From: Mesorhizobium sp.
GTDB lineage: Bacteria > Pseudomonadota > Alphaproteobacteria > Rhizobiales > Rhizobiaceae
Assembly (NCBI GenBank): GCA_004017275.1
Contig: SAKE01000002.1
Location: forward strand, 313,411-377,410
Length of the DNA stretch: 64,000 nucleotides
Direction of reading: 5' to 3'
Each line of letters begins with the position of its first letter. Position 1 is the stretch's first letter. Below the pieces are notes generated by a model that was given only the letters and a program-made list of their open reading frames with translations, was not told where the DNA came from and searched no databases. The translations under genes were made by a program, and so were the position numbers. Of this stretch, positions 8,966 through 16,748 are shown piece by piece.

Positions 8966-9005
8966 GATCCTGTCCGAAAACCGGTTGCCACTTTTCGGGA
9001 TCGTG
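8963..9005. repeat. Palindromic intergenic element, CCGAAAACCGG...CACTTTTCGGGATC type
   Basis: An imperfect inverted repeat: GATCCTGTCCGAAAA and TTTTCGGGATC flank a CCGGTTGCCAC core. It is related in plan to the elements at 16640-16748 and 40291-40333 (A-rich arm, CCG core, CAC, T-rich arm). It sits between the oxygenase stop and the EamA start. Confidence 0.65.
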
Positions 9006-9010
9006 GTTCA

Positions 9011-9844
9011 TTACCATGATTCCCTGGCTCCACCCGGAACGGGCGCGTCGACGGGAGCGGGCACGGGATGCTCAGCCTCGAAGCGCCGATAGGCCGGCAG
9101 CTGGTTGGTCCAGACATCTTCGGCCAGTTCGTTCACCCACTCACGGTCATGATCGTTGTCGGCGGCGAGATAGAACATGCGGTTGTCATCGACATAGGGT
9201 TTGGCCACCGAACGCTGGTTGAGCACCAGTGTGACGCGCTCGCCGAACCGGATCGGCGCGGTGCGATGCAGGACGCCCAGGAACTGGCCAAGCGTCGCGT
9301 AGTTCATCTTGTGATCGATGCGCATGACTTGGTTGCGCGGAATCTCGCGGCCGGATTCGAGGATGGCGCGGCCGGTTTCGGAGTCGTCGCAGTAGATTTC
9401 GAGATGGCCGCCAACCAGCGGATTGCTGATCGACAGCGGAATGAGTTCGGTGACCGGAACGCCATCGCAATGCCATTCCACGGCACCGTCCTTGGGGTTC
9501 ATGAAGGTGACTGTCGAGCCGACGATCGACAGCGGATAGGGCTCCAGCTTTGTGCCCATCATGTCGGACAGGCGTTCCAGGCGCAGCTTGTCGTGCAGCA
9601 ATTCCTTGATCTCGGGGATGAAACGGTCGGCCCCGGTGATGAAGGTCAGGTCGAGGTGCTTGTGCACGGCGTGGCTGGCCTTGAGCTTCAGAGCAGCCTC
9701 CTCGATCGCGGCTAGCAGCGCCGGATCGTAGCCGTGCAGATATTGCGCGACACCGAAGCTCGACACTTTCCAGGCGGTTTCATGGCCGATGATGGCTTCG
9801 CGACTCATCGCATAACGCAGTTCGGGAATGGTATGGGCGTTCAT
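9011..9844 (-). CDS. Putative 2-oxoglutarate/Fe(II)-dependent oxygenase
   Basis: A 277-aa cytoplasmic protein with the double-stranded beta-helix facial triad: H125-C-D127 in EWHCDGVPV and a distal H193 in GVLHRTAP, followed by R203 in GERVTLVLNQR, which could bind the 2-oxoglutarate carboxylate. Enzymes of this type hydroxylate or otherwise oxidise free amino acids or small molecules. The ATG at 9844 is preceded by GGAG; nine extra upstream codons lack support. The EamA exporter downstream and the divergent LysR regulator form a natural unit. The substrate is unknown; a free amino acid is my guess from the context only. Confidence 0.65.
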   Translation of the reverse strand: MNAHTIPELRYAMSREAIIGHETAWKVSSFGVAQYLHGYDPALLAAIEEAALKLKASHAVHKHLDLTFITGADRFIPEIKELLHDKLRLERLSDMMGTKLEPYPLSIVGSTVTFMNPKDGAVEWHCDGVPVTELIPLSISNPLVGGHLEIYCDDSETGRAILESGREIPRNQVMRIDHKMNYATLGQFLGVLHRTAPIRFGERVTLVLNQRSVAKPYVDDNRMFYLAADNDHDREWVNELAEDVWTNQLPAYRRFEAEHPVPAPVDAPVPGGARESW

Positions 9845-9954
9845 TCTACTTCTCCAGGATGGGGGCAACACTTGGTAAACAGTCGATTAATTCACCCACC
9901 CCTGTAAAATTAGGAATGCTGGTGCTAGTGTAAGCCCAGCTTAAGGTCGAAACC

Positions 9955-10896
9955 GTGCGTCTGCTCAGTCAGGTCAACCTCAATTCGCTGAAAATCGTCG
10001 AGAGTGCTGCGCGGCACGGGAATTTCACGCGCGCCGGCGAAGAACAGTTTATCACCGCTTCAGCGGTCAGCCAGCGCGTCAAAAGCCTGGAAGATCAACT
10101 GCGCTTCAAGATCTTCCAGCGCGGTGGCAATGCGGTGTCGTTGACGCCGGAGGGCGAGACCTATGTCTCGCGCGTTCGCGAGGCGCTGGAGCGAATCGTC
10201 GCCGCCAGCATGGAAGCGACCGGGCAATCGCAGGAGCATGTGCTAAAAATATCGGTGCTGCCAACCTTCGCGGCACGCTGGCTGTTTCCGCGCCTGCCGC
10301 TGTTTCAGCAGCAACATCCCGATATCGTGATGCGGGTCTCGACGTCCTATGCGACGCACGAGTTCACGACTTCCGAATTCGATCTCGAAATCCGCTATGG
10401 CGACGGCCACTTTCACGGGCTGCAGTCCGACCTGCTGTTTCGGGAAGACTTGACACCGGTGTGCAGCCGCAAGCTGTTTCGTGAAGTTCTCGGCGACAAG
10501 CCGCCGTCGAGGGTGACACCGGACGACCTCAAGCACTTCACGCTGCTGCATTCCGATACCTGCACCCAGAACTGGCAATCCTGGCTCGGCTTCGCCGGCG
10601 CCAGCTTCGAGCTCAACGAGACCAAGAGCATCTATTTCGACTCGTGCATGATGTCCTACGAGGCTGCCAATTCCGGCATGGGCTTTGCGGTGGCCAACCG
10701 TGCCTATATGGCCAGCGACATCCGCGCCGAAAGGCTGGTGGCTCCCTTCGCCGTCCACCATCCGAACACGGCTGGTTGGTATTTTGTCTCTCCCCCGAAG
10801 AGCCTTGCCGCCCGTAAGGTGCATCTATTCAAGCAATGGGTCATGGCGGAAGCGGCTACGACGCAGAACGAGCTCGACAGCGAGATCGACAGCTGA
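9955..10896 (+). CDS. LysR-type transcriptional regulator (GcvA-like)
   Basis: A 313-aa LysR regulator. Residues 7-65 hold the helix-turn-helix (LNSLKIVESAARHGNFTRAGEEQFITASAVSQRVKSLEDQL), followed by a linker helix and the two-lobed effector domain from about residue 95. The sequence is closest in style to the GcvA subgroup. The GTG start at 9955 gives the family's usual N-terminus. It diverges from the oxygenase gene with a 110-bp gap containing AT-rich GATTAATTC and AAATTAGG patches, likely operator half-sites, so it probably controls the oxygenase-EamA operon. Confidence 0.88.
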   Translation: MRLLSQVNLNSLKIVESAARHGNFTRAGEEQFITASAVSQRVKSLEDQLRFKIFQRGGNAVSLTPEGETYVSRVREALERIVAASMEATGQSQEHVLKISVLPTFAARWLFPRLPLFQQQHPDIVMRVSTSYATHEFTTSEFDLEIRYGDGHFHGLQSDLLFREDLTPVCSRKLFREVLGDKPPSRVTPDDLKHFTLLHSDTCTQNWQSWLGFAGASFELNETKSIYFDSCMMSYEAANSGMGFAVANRAYMASDIRAERLVAPFAVHHPNTAGWYFVSPPKSLAARKVHLFKQWVMAEAATTQNELDSEIDS

Positions 10897-10920
10897 GCGT
10901 CGATCAGGCTCGCCACCGGA

Positions 10921-11433
10921 TCAGGCAAAGGCCCTGCCCTCCTCGCTGCGCTGAAAGAGCATCAGGTCCAACCCCAGGCTTGGCCGTCCCAGGATGGTCA
11001 GGATCGTATGCGCCTGGCCGCGGTGATGTGTCTGGTGATTGAAGACATGGTCCAGCGCCGGCGCCAGCCTTTGCGAGACGGTGCGCATGTCCGAGACGGT
11101 CATGTAGGTGAAGCGGCCCGTCAATGCCTTGTCGCTGAGGCCGCCGACCCAATCGATGATCCTCCTGTCCTCGGCTTCACGCGCCATCCGCAGGCCGGCC
11201 AACCCCCGATGCAGGATAGCGTCCAGTGTCGTCGGCGCGTCGCCCTCGCCTGTGAAGCGCTTCATCCAGATGCGGTCGGCTGTCAAAAGGTGGTTGAGCG
11301 TGCCCATCATCGAGCCGAAGAAGGCGCCGACATCGCGGTTGAATTCCTCTTCGTCGAGCTCGGCGGCGGCATCATAGATGCGGCCATTGGCCCATTGATT
11401 ATAGGCCGCAAACATCATGAAATGCTGTCTCAT
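10921..11433 (-). CDS. DinB family protein, putative metal-dependent hydrolase/thiol transferase
   Basis: A 170-aa four-helix-bundle protein of the DinB/YfiT-like superfamily. The N-terminal YNQWAN motif (11-16), H48 in LNHLLTADRIW, and the pair H133/H137 in HVFNHQTHHRGQ form the usual three-histidine metal site. The start at 11433 is chosen because it begins immediately before YNQWAN; the frame stays open to 12219 but that stretch is the reverse of the neighbouring GST gene. Function in this family ranges from bacillithiol transferase to unknown; no substrate can be named. Confidence 0.85.
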   Translation of the reverse strand: MRQHFMMFAAYNQWANGRIYDAAAELDEEEFNRDVGAFFGSMMGTLNHLLTADRIWMKRFTGEGDAPTTLDAILHRGLAGLRMAREAEDRRIIDWVGGLSDKALTGRFTYMTVSDMRTVSQRLAPALDHVFNHQTHHRGQAHTILTILGRPSLGLDLMLFQRSEEGRAFA

Positions 11434-11493
11434 GGCTTCCCCTCGGCTCGCGTCGATGCGGGGCCTACCTAACCCGCAGGAACGCCGCCGCCA

Positions 11494-12186
11494 ATGACCA
11501 TTCTGCTCTATGACCTCGTCGGACGCGACACCACACGTCCGTTCAGCCCGCATTGCTGGAAGGTGACGATGGCGCTCGCCCACAAGGGGCTCGACACATC
11601 GACCGTGCCGACGCGCTTTCTCGAGGTGCCTGCTGTCGAGGGCGGCGTTTCGAAAACCGTCCCGGTGATCCGGGACGGCGAGACGGTCGTCACGGATTCC
11701 TTCGCCATCGCGCTCTATCTCGATGAAGCCTATCCGGACCGGCCGACGCTGTTTGACGGTGAAGGCGGCAAGACGACGGCGCGCTTCGTCGAACGCTGGT
11801 CGCAACTGACCATCCACCCCTACGTGACCAGCGCGGCGATCATGGACCTCCACACCATGCAGGACGCGGAAAACGCCGCTTATTTCCGTCAGAGCCGGGA
11901 GCAGCGTCTCGGCAAGCGGCTGGAAGACGTGATGGCTACCCGGGAGGCCCGGCTCGGCACCTTCAGGGCCTCGCTGGAACCATTGCGCTCGACGCTCTTC
12001 TATCAGCCATTCATCGGCGGCACGTCGCCGCTGTTTGCCGACTATATCGTCTTCGGCGCGCTGCAATGGGCACGCATAGCCTCGCCTTACCAACTGGTCG
12101 ACGACGGCGACGTGGTAGCGCAGTGGTTCGCCCGCTGCCTCGACCTGCATGGCGGGCTGGGACGAAAGGTAGCCGCGGCAGCGTAA
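11494..12186 (+). CDS. Glutathione S-transferase family protein (LigE/beta-etherase-like)
   Basis: A 230-aa protein with an N-terminal thioredoxin-like domain and an all-helical C-terminal domain. The N-terminal motif RPFSPHCWKVTMALAHKGL (about 15-33) is typical of the beta-etherase-like branch, with TVPVIRDGETVVTDSFAIALYLDE forming the glutathione-binding strand and the conserved serine. A cytoplasmic role in detoxification or thiol chemistry of aromatic compounds is likely. It diverges from the DinB gene; both could belong to thiol metabolism, but this is inference. Confidence 0.8.
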   Translation: MTILLYDLVGRDTTRPFSPHCWKVTMALAHKGLDTSTVPTRFLEVPAVEGGVSKTVPVIRDGETVVTDSFAIALYLDEAYPDRPTLFDGEGGKTTARFVERWSQLTIHPYVTSAAIMDLHTMQDAENAAYFRQSREQRLGKRLEDVMATREARLGTFRASLEPLRSTLFYQPFIGGTSPLFADYIVFGALQWARIASPYQLVDDGDVVAQWFARCLDLHGGLGRKVAAAA

Positions 12187-12268
12187 CGCCGCAGCGCCTG
12201 CCCTGCCGCAAGGCAGCACGAGCCGTCAATGTGCTGCAAAAAAGGTCAGCCGAGGCGATAGCCAGGCC

Positions 12269-12523
12269 TTACTTGGCCGCCGCCTTCTTTGGCTTGCTGG
12301 CTTTCGTGGCAGGCTTTGCCGCCTTGGGGGCGGCTTTTGCCTTGCCGGCGCCAGTTGCCTTCTTGGTTGGCTTTTTGGCTACCGACTTCCCCGCGGCATC
12401 TTCCTGATCGACATCGGCCGCCGCCTGATGCCAATGGCGCTCATGGTGTCCAGCCGGTTGTCCCTCTTGTAGCCAGATCTGATGCGCGCGGTTGCGAATG
12501 CGTTCCTGACGATCGTCTGCCAT
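12269..12523 (-). CDS. DUF2934 protein with lysine/alanine-rich tail
   Basis: An 84-aa protein. Residues 1-36 match the short DUF2934 motif ([27 protein letters not shown]), found in rhizobia without known function. Residues 47-84 are a repetitive K/A/P tail ([21 protein letters not shown]...) resembling histone H1 C-terminal arms and the protein encoded at 21720-22184. The tail suggests DNA or RNA binding. The start at 12523 directly precedes the DUF2934 motif; the longer open frame is antisense to ndk. Confidence 0.7.
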   Translation of the reverse strand: MADDRQERIRNRAHQIWLQEGQPAGHHERHWHQAAADVDQEDAAGKSVAKKPTKKATGAGKAKAAPKAAKPATKASKPKKAAAK

Positions 12524-12619
12524 GGTCCTGTTGTCTCCATGCGGGCCGACTTCAGCGCGGCGCCGACACGCGACTATAGCAAGCAAAGCGTTGCTGTGCA
12601 GCCGTCTGATCGGCGCCCC

Positions 12620-12648
12620 TTGGCAATGGGCCGGGCGGCTTGTATAGA
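12620..12648 (+). promoter_or_regulatory. Probable housekeeping promoter of ndk
   Basis: TTGGCA (12620-12625), a 17-bp spacer and TATAGA (12643-12648) match the sigma-70 consensus closely. The ndk start codon lies 41 bp beyond the -10 box. The region is also upstream of the divergent DUF2934 gene, for which no promoter was found. Confidence 0.6.
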
Positions 12649-12688
12649 GCCCGCCACTCTCAATTCCATTCTCAGACAAGGACGACCC

Positions 12689-13111
12689 ATGGCGCTCGAA
12701 CGCACATTTTCGATGATCAAGCCGGACGCAACCCGGCGCAACCTCACAGGTGCCATCACCAGGATGCTGGAAGAGGCCGGCCTGCGCGTCATCGCCTCGC
12801 GCAGGGTCTGGATGAGCCGCCGTGAGGCGGAAGGCTTCTATGCCGTCCACAAGGACCGTCCGTTCTTCGGCGAACTGGTTGAATTCATGTCGTCGGCACC
12901 GACAATCGTGCAGGTGCTGGAAGGCGAGAACGCCATTGCGCGCAACCGCGAAGTGATGGGCGCCACCAACCCGGCCAACGCCGCCGAAGGCACCATCCGC
13001 AAGGTGCATGCGCTGTCGATCGGCGAAAACTCGGTGCATGGCTCCGATGCGCCGGAGACCGCGGCGGAAGAGATCAAGTACTGGTTCTCGGACACCGAGA
13101 TCGTCGGCTGA
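12689..13111 (+). CDS. ndk: Nucleoside diphosphate kinase
   Basis: A 140-aa enzyme that transfers the gamma-phosphate from ATP to nucleoside diphosphates, keeping NTP and dNTP pools balanced. The sequence starts with the family's [11 protein letters not shown], holds the phospho-histidine H117 in [12 protein letters not shown], and has the [14 protein letters not shown] nucleotide loop. Length is normal. The ATG at 12689 gives this N-terminus; upstream codons in the frame have no homology. It is a single-gene unit with its own promoter and a strong terminator. Confidence 0.97.
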   Translation: MALERTFSMIKPDATRRNLTGAITRMLEEAGLRVIASRRVWMSRREAEGFYAVHKDRPFFGELVEFMSSAPTIVQVLEGENAIARNREVMGATNPANAAEGTIRKVHALSIGENSVHGSDAPETAAEEIKYWFSDTEIVG

Positions 13112-13140
13112 GCCGATAATCCAAACCTTGGATCCCGTAG

Positions 13141-13168
13141 AAAGGCCGGTGTTTCGCCGGCCTTTTTT
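13141..13168 (+). terminator. Rho-independent terminator of ndk
   Basis: GGCCGG (13144-13149) pairs with CCGGCC (13157-13162) around a short loop and is followed by TTTTTT, 30 bp after the ndk stop codon. Confidence 0.9.
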
Positions 13169-13257
13169 CATGACCGAACTGTCGGGTTCCCTTGCGAACT
13201 GCATGTATTAGGGTGAGACATTGAACTGATGTATCCGACAATGGAGCGGACCTCAGC

Positions 13258-13866
13258 ATGACCAGTGCCATTCCGGGCTTCTTCCAAGGCACAGAGATGC
13301 CGGACAGCGGCTGGTGGGAGGCGCTGTGGCCTGACCCCGCCGGGGTGCTTTCGGCAACGGGGATCAAGCCGGGCATGGAGGTGATCGATCTGTGCTGCGG
13401 CGACGGCTGGTTCACGCTGCCGATTGCCAAAGTGGCCCGCCATGTTGTCGCCATAGACATCGATGCCAGCATGCTCGACATCACCCGACAGCGGTTGGTC
13501 GACGGCGGCGCGACGAATTGCGACTTTGTCGCGGGCGACGCCTATGAGCTTGCAGGGCTTGTGCCTCGACCCGTTGACTTCATCTTCATGGCCAACGCTT
13601 TTCATGGCGTTCCGGACCGGCCGCGCCTCGCCCGTGCCGTGCGCGCGACGCTTGGCCCGGCCGGCCGTTTCGCCATCGTCAACTGGCACCAGTATCCGCG
13701 GGACAAAACGACTGTGCTGGGCGAGCCGCGCGGACCGAAGACCGAGCTGAGGTTGTCTCCGGAGCAGACCATAGCGGCCGCCGAGGCGGGTGGCCTCAGT
13801 TTTGCCGAACTGGTCGAGGTGCCGCCTTATCACTACGGCGCCGTATTCGAACTGACCAAGGCTTGA
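13258..13866 (+). CDS. Class I SAM-dependent methyltransferase
   Basis: A 202-aa Rossmann-fold methyltransferase. Motif I is VIDLCCGDGWF (about 42-52), the acidic ribose ligand is in VVAIDIDASML (about 62-72), and FIFMANAFHGV (about 108-118) is motif IV. It stands alone between ndk and a convergent small secreted-protein gene. The substrate cannot be assigned; similar proteins in rhizobia are annotated only as methyltransferases. Confidence 0.82.
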   Translation: MTSAIPGFFQGTEMPDSGWWEALWPDPAGVLSATGIKPGMEVIDLCCGDGWFTLPIAKVARHVVAIDIDASMLDITRQRLVDGGATNCDFVAGDAYELAGLVPRPVDFIFMANAFHGVPDRPRLARAVRATLGPAGRFAIVNWHQYPRDKTTVLGEPRGPKTELRLSPEQTIAAAEAGGLSFAELVEVPPYHYGAVFELTKA

Positions 13867-13896
13867 GACGCGCCCGCCGCCCGCGACGGATTTTGG

Positions 13897-14166
13897 TCAC
13901 TTCGGCTGGCGATCTTTTACGTTCGCATGGTCATTCGCTGCCTCCGTATCGGTGGCCGGTGTCTGTGTATCCTCACCGGCAAACGGACTACCTTGCCCAG
14001 GCGCGAGGTCGCCGCTGTGGCCGGCCTTGTTGGTCTGGAACGGGTGGCCATCGTCGCTGAGACCATGCTGCAGGGCATTGACCAGATGGTCGTCCGCCTT
14101 CGCAAGGCCGGTGAAAGCAAGGAGCGATGCGCCTGTGGCAGCGAGGATAAGCGCGTGCGTTTTCAT
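13897..14166 (-). CDS. Small secreted hypothetical protein
   Basis: An 89-aa protein with a Sec signal peptide (MKTHALILAATGASLLAFTGLAKA, cleavage about residue 24) followed by a short, polar, probably disordered mature part (DDHLVNALQHGLSDDGHPFQ...). A good ribosome-binding site AAAGGAG lies before the ATG at 14166; the frame runs further upstream but without a leader. I recognise no family. An 8-bp inverted repeat lies about 60 bp upstream. Confidence 0.65.
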   Translation of the reverse strand: MKTHALILAATGASLLAFTGLAKADDHLVNALQHGLSDDGHPFQTNKAGHSGDLAPGQGSPFAGEDTQTPATDTEAANDHANVKDRQPK

Positions 14167-14224
14167 CTCTGGACTCCTTTGAGTTAAGCCAGAACGAGCC
14201 GCAGCAGGTCTGGCGGCTTCAACG

Positions 14225-14247
14225 AAGGGATACTCGAAATATCCCTT
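14225..14247. promoter_or_regulatory. Inverted repeat AAGGGATA-N7-TATCCCTT upstream of small secreted protein
   Basis: Perfect 8-bp arms (14225-14232 and 14240-14247) around CTCGAAA, followed on the + strand by TTTT. It lies in the leader or operator region of the minus-strand gene starting at 14166. It could be an operator, an RNA hairpin, or a bidirectional terminator; no + gene ends nearby, which argues against the last. Confidence 0.4.
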
Positions 14248-14335
14248 TTGCCTTGCCCGCCATGTCTGGGAGAGGAACGCTTCCCTTGCCCGAATTATTC
14301 CGAAAAAGTGCTGGCGATCGAAATTCGCGCTAGAT

Positions 14336-15100
14336 TTAACTTGCGGCGCTAAAGCGCAGGATTTCGTGGCCGTCCTTGTCAACAATGATGAGCTTGCCGG
14401 CATCGATACGGTATGATGCGGCCTTGACCAAGGCATCGAACAACGCCTTTTCCTCGGCCATCACCTCAGGCGCGCAGGCCTTGTAGGTCGAGCCGATGTC
14501 GCTGATCGCGATCGTCTGGCCCTCGACCTTGGCGGCGGCGAAATAGCTGTTGCAGGGGCCGTTGCCACCTGCCTTGCCGGCCTCGCTGACCTTGAACGTC
14601 GCTTGCGGTGCGGTGACGGCGCCGATGCCGTCGACAAAGTCGACCAGCCAGAGCTGATCAAAGACGGAAACCGTCGGCTCGGCGCTCGGAGTGACCATCT
14701 TCAGCACGATGGTCTGCGGCACGTCGGTCAGCGGATCGACCTGATGGCGCATATCGGAAATGAACAGGAGCCTGTCGTTTACGGTAATGCGGGCCTGCAA
14801 CGCGTAAGTCATTTGCGACCGAATAGCGGAGGGATCGAATTTGATCTCGAAGCTGATCGGCACCTGGCCGGCTGGCTTTACTTTCTGCTCGCCGATAATG
14901 GTGGCCGGCGCATCGGCCAGCGACACGTCGGCTAGCTGGACGGAGAGGACGGCACTGGGCGGCAAGGCAATGCGCTCGCGATAGATCACCTGGCCTCTCA
15001 CGGAATTTTCGGCGGCAAGGGAGGGGTCCGGCACGGCCAATATGCCGACGACCAGAGGCACGAAACCGAAGACGAAGAACTCCGCGATCCTGTCCAGCAT
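14336..15100 (-). CDS. YbaY-type lipoprotein-like domain fused to META/HslJ domain, exported
   Basis: A 254-aa envelope protein. The N-terminal 29 residues form a signal/anchor segment (AEFFVFGFVPLVVGILAVPDPSLAA). Residues about 33-145 match the YbaY/YscW-like beta-sandwich (VRGQVIYRERIALPPSAVLSVQLADVS...DAPATIIGEQ). Residues about 160-254 match the META/HslJ domain, with GPCNSYFAAAKVEGQTIAISDIGSTYKAC. There is no lipobox, unlike classical YbaY. GGGAGG precedes the ATG at 15100. Both domains are linked to envelope or heat/antibiotic tolerance in other bacteria, but exact roles are unknown. It follows moaE after a 95-bp gap. Confidence 0.78.
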   Translation of the reverse strand: MLDRIAEFFVFGFVPLVVGILAVPDPSLAAENSVRGQVIYRERIALPPSAVLSVQLADVSLADAPATIIGEQKVKPAGQVPISFEIKFDPSAIRSQMTYALQARITVNDRLLFISDMRHQVDPLTDVPQTIVLKMVTPSAEPTVSVFDQLWLVDFVDGIGAVTAPQATFKVSEAGKAGGNGPCNSYFAAAKVEGQTIAISDIGSTYKACAPEVMAEEKALFDALVKAASYRIDAGKLIIVDKDGHEILRFSAAS

Positions 15101-15195
15101 GACCACCTCCCTCACCCAGGGCTGCCGATTCCCAGGCTGACCAATCCCGTCAATTGGCCAAAGGATTGCGGTCAATGCATGGCTGCAGCAGGATT

Positions 15196-15672
15196 TTATT
15201 CGGACGGTTTCCAGCGTTGCGCGGCCCTGGCGTCGGCTTCCTTGGCCTCGACCCAGCCGCCCTCGGAGCCGTCGGCGCGATGCTCCTTCTTCCAGAAGGG
15301 CGCGCTCGATTTGAGATAATCCATAAGAAAATTCGCCGCCTCGAAAGCAGCCTGGCGATGCGCCGAGGCGGCCACCACCAGTACGATGTTGTCGCCGGGC
15401 GCGATCTTGCCGTGGCGGTGGATGGCCGTGAGGCCTTGCAGAGGCCAACGCTCGATCGCTTCAGCAGCGATGCGGGCGATTTCTGCTTCGGCCATGCCGG
15501 GATAGTGTTCGAGTTCAAGCGCTGAGAGCGCGCCCTGCTCGTCTCGGCAAAGGCCGGAGAAAGTCACCACGGCGCCGATATCGGCGCGGCCTTGCGTCAG
15601 TCTGGCGATCTCGGCGGCGACGTCAAAATCCTGCGCCTGAATACGCACGACGGGTACGACCGCGCCGGTCAT
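15196..15672 (-). CDS. moaE: Molybdopterin synthase catalytic subunit
   Basis: A 158-aa MoaE that, with thiocarboxylated MoaD, inserts two sulfurs into precursor Z to make molybdopterin in the cytoplasm. Family hallmarks are GAVVTFSGLCRD (about 33-44), LELEHYPGMAE, IHRHGKIAPGDNIVLVVAASAHR and PFWKKEH, whose lysines lie in the active site. It follows moaD with a single base between stop and start, so translation is coupled. The enzyme would supply the cofactor for the molybdopterin oxidoreductase at 2963-5071. Confidence 0.96.
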   Translation of the reverse strand: MTGAVVPVVRIQAQDFDVAAEIARLTQGRADIGAVVTFSGLCRDEQGALSALELEHYPGMAEAEIARIAAEAIERWPLQGLTAIHRHGKIAPGDNIVLVVAASAHRQAAFEAANFLMDYLKSSAPFWKKEHRADGSEGGWVEAKEADARAAQRWKPSE

Positions 15673-15673
15673 G

Positions 15674-15931
15674 TCAGCCCCCGGTCATGGGCGGGAACAG
15701 CGCGATCTCGCGGGCGCCCGCGATCTTCTCGCGATGCTCGACATGTTCCTGGTTGATGGCGACGCGGATCACGTCGGGATATTGCAGCGCGTGCTCATAG
15801 CCCTCGCCGCGCGATTTCAGCCAGCGCAGGAGATCGGCGACCGTCTCGATGCCCGCAGGCAAGTCGACGTCTTCCTCTGGCATGCCGATGCGTTCGCGCA
15901 CCCAGGCAAAATAGATGAGCCGGGTCGTCAT
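15674..15931 (-). CDS. moaD: Molybdopterin synthase sulfur carrier subunit
   Basis: An 85-aa ubiquitin-fold protein ending in the essential Gly-Gly (FPPMTGG), which is adenylated by MoeB and thiocarboxylated. The body shows the family pattern (IYFAWVRERIGMPEEDVDLP...TVADLLRWL...REIALFPP). It sits between pgsA and moaE with one base on each side, forming a tight pgsA-moaD-moaE operon. Confidence 0.96.
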   Translation of the reverse strand: MTTRLIYFAWVRERIGMPEEDVDLPAGIETVADLLRWLKSRGEGYEHALQYPDVIRVAINQEHVEHREKIAGAREIALFPPMTGG

Positions 15932-15932
15932 C

Positions 15933-16529
15933 TCACTCGTCCATGATGTGCTTGAGCCCGGCGCGGAAATAGTCGTAGCCGGTGTAGAGCGTTACCAACG
16001 CCGCGATCCACAACAGCACCAGCCCGGTCTGGGTGGTCAGCGGGAAGATCTTGTCGCCGGCCGGCCCGGCGAGCAAGAAGGCGATGGCGACCATCTGGAT
16101 GGCGGTCTTCCATTTTGCCAGCTGCGTCACCGGCACCGAGACTTTCAGCGCCGCCAGATATTCGCGCAGGCCCGAGACCAGGATTTCGCGGCACAGGATG
16201 ATGATCGCCGCCCACAGCGACCAGCCCGCAATGCCCGCATGGCGATCGGTGTCGGCTGCCAGCAGCAGCAGGCAGGTAGCGACCAGCAATTTGTCGGCGA
16301 TCGGGTCGAGCATCTTGCCGATGTTGGAGGTTTGCTGCCAGGCGCGCGCCAGGTAGCCGTCGAGATAATCGGTGATCGAGGCGAGCAGGAAAATGATCAG
16401 CGCCGACCAGCGGGCGAAGTCGCTCGACTTCAGATGTCCTTCGAGAAAAAAACACAGCACCACCAGCGGCACCGCGACGATGCGGGCGTAAGTGAGCATA
16501 TTGGGCAGGTTGAACGCGCGCTTGGCCAT
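15933..16529 (-). CDS. pgsA: CDP-diacylglycerol--glycerol-3-phosphate 3-phosphatidyltransferase
   Basis: A 198-aa inner-membrane enzyme that makes phosphatidylglycerophosphate, the first committed step to phosphatidylglycerol and cardiolipin. The CDP-alcohol phosphatidyltransferase signature D57-G-x2-A-R-x8-G71-x3-D75-x3-D79 is intact. About five hydrophobic segments are visible. The ATG at 16529 is preferred (AGAAAGAG about 10 nt upstream); a TTG at 16562 would add 11 residues. It heads pgsA-moaD-moaE and follows uvrC, an order seen in many proteobacteria. Confidence 0.95.
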   Translation of the reverse strand: MAKRAFNLPNMLTYARIVAVPLVVLCFFLEGHLKSSDFARWSALIIFLLASITDYLDGYLARAWQQTSNIGKMLDPIADKLLVATCLLLLAADTDRHAGIAGWSLWAAIIILCREILVSGLREYLAALKVSVPVTQLAKWKTAIQMVAIAFLLAGPAGDKIFPLTTQTGLVLLWIAALVTLYTGYDYFRAGLKHIMDE

Positions 16530-16639
16530 ATCCGGGGGAACTCTTTCTGCCTGCCTACTCAAATCAGATACGAATGTGGGGGGTCAACAGGCCAGAATCG
16601 ATTGGCCAGCCGAAAATACCCGAATCCATCTAAACTGTG

Positions 16640-16748
16640 ATGCATGTCGTTGCCCCAAAACCGCTGCACACTTTTGGGCGACATGCATTTTTCCTTTTCA
16701 TGCATGTCATTGCCCCAAAACCGCTGCACACTTTTGGGCGACATGCAT
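16640..16748. repeat. Tandem pair of 49-bp palindromic elements
   Basis: Two almost identical copies (16640-16688 and 16700-16748, period 60 bp, one or few mismatches). Each is itself an inverted repeat: ATGCATGTCG(T)TGCCCCAAAA and TTTTGGGCGACATGCAT around CCGCTGCACAC. The second copy ends on the last base of the uvrC stop codon. They may act as a transcript-end structure between uvrC and pgsA, and belong with the related elements at 8963-9005 and 40291-40333. Confidence 0.85.

Noticed and set aside
10921..12219. A 432-codon minus-strand open frame covering DinB and beyond
   Set aside because: Only the last 170 codons resemble DinB; the rest is the reverse complement of the GST gene, so the gene is called from 11433.
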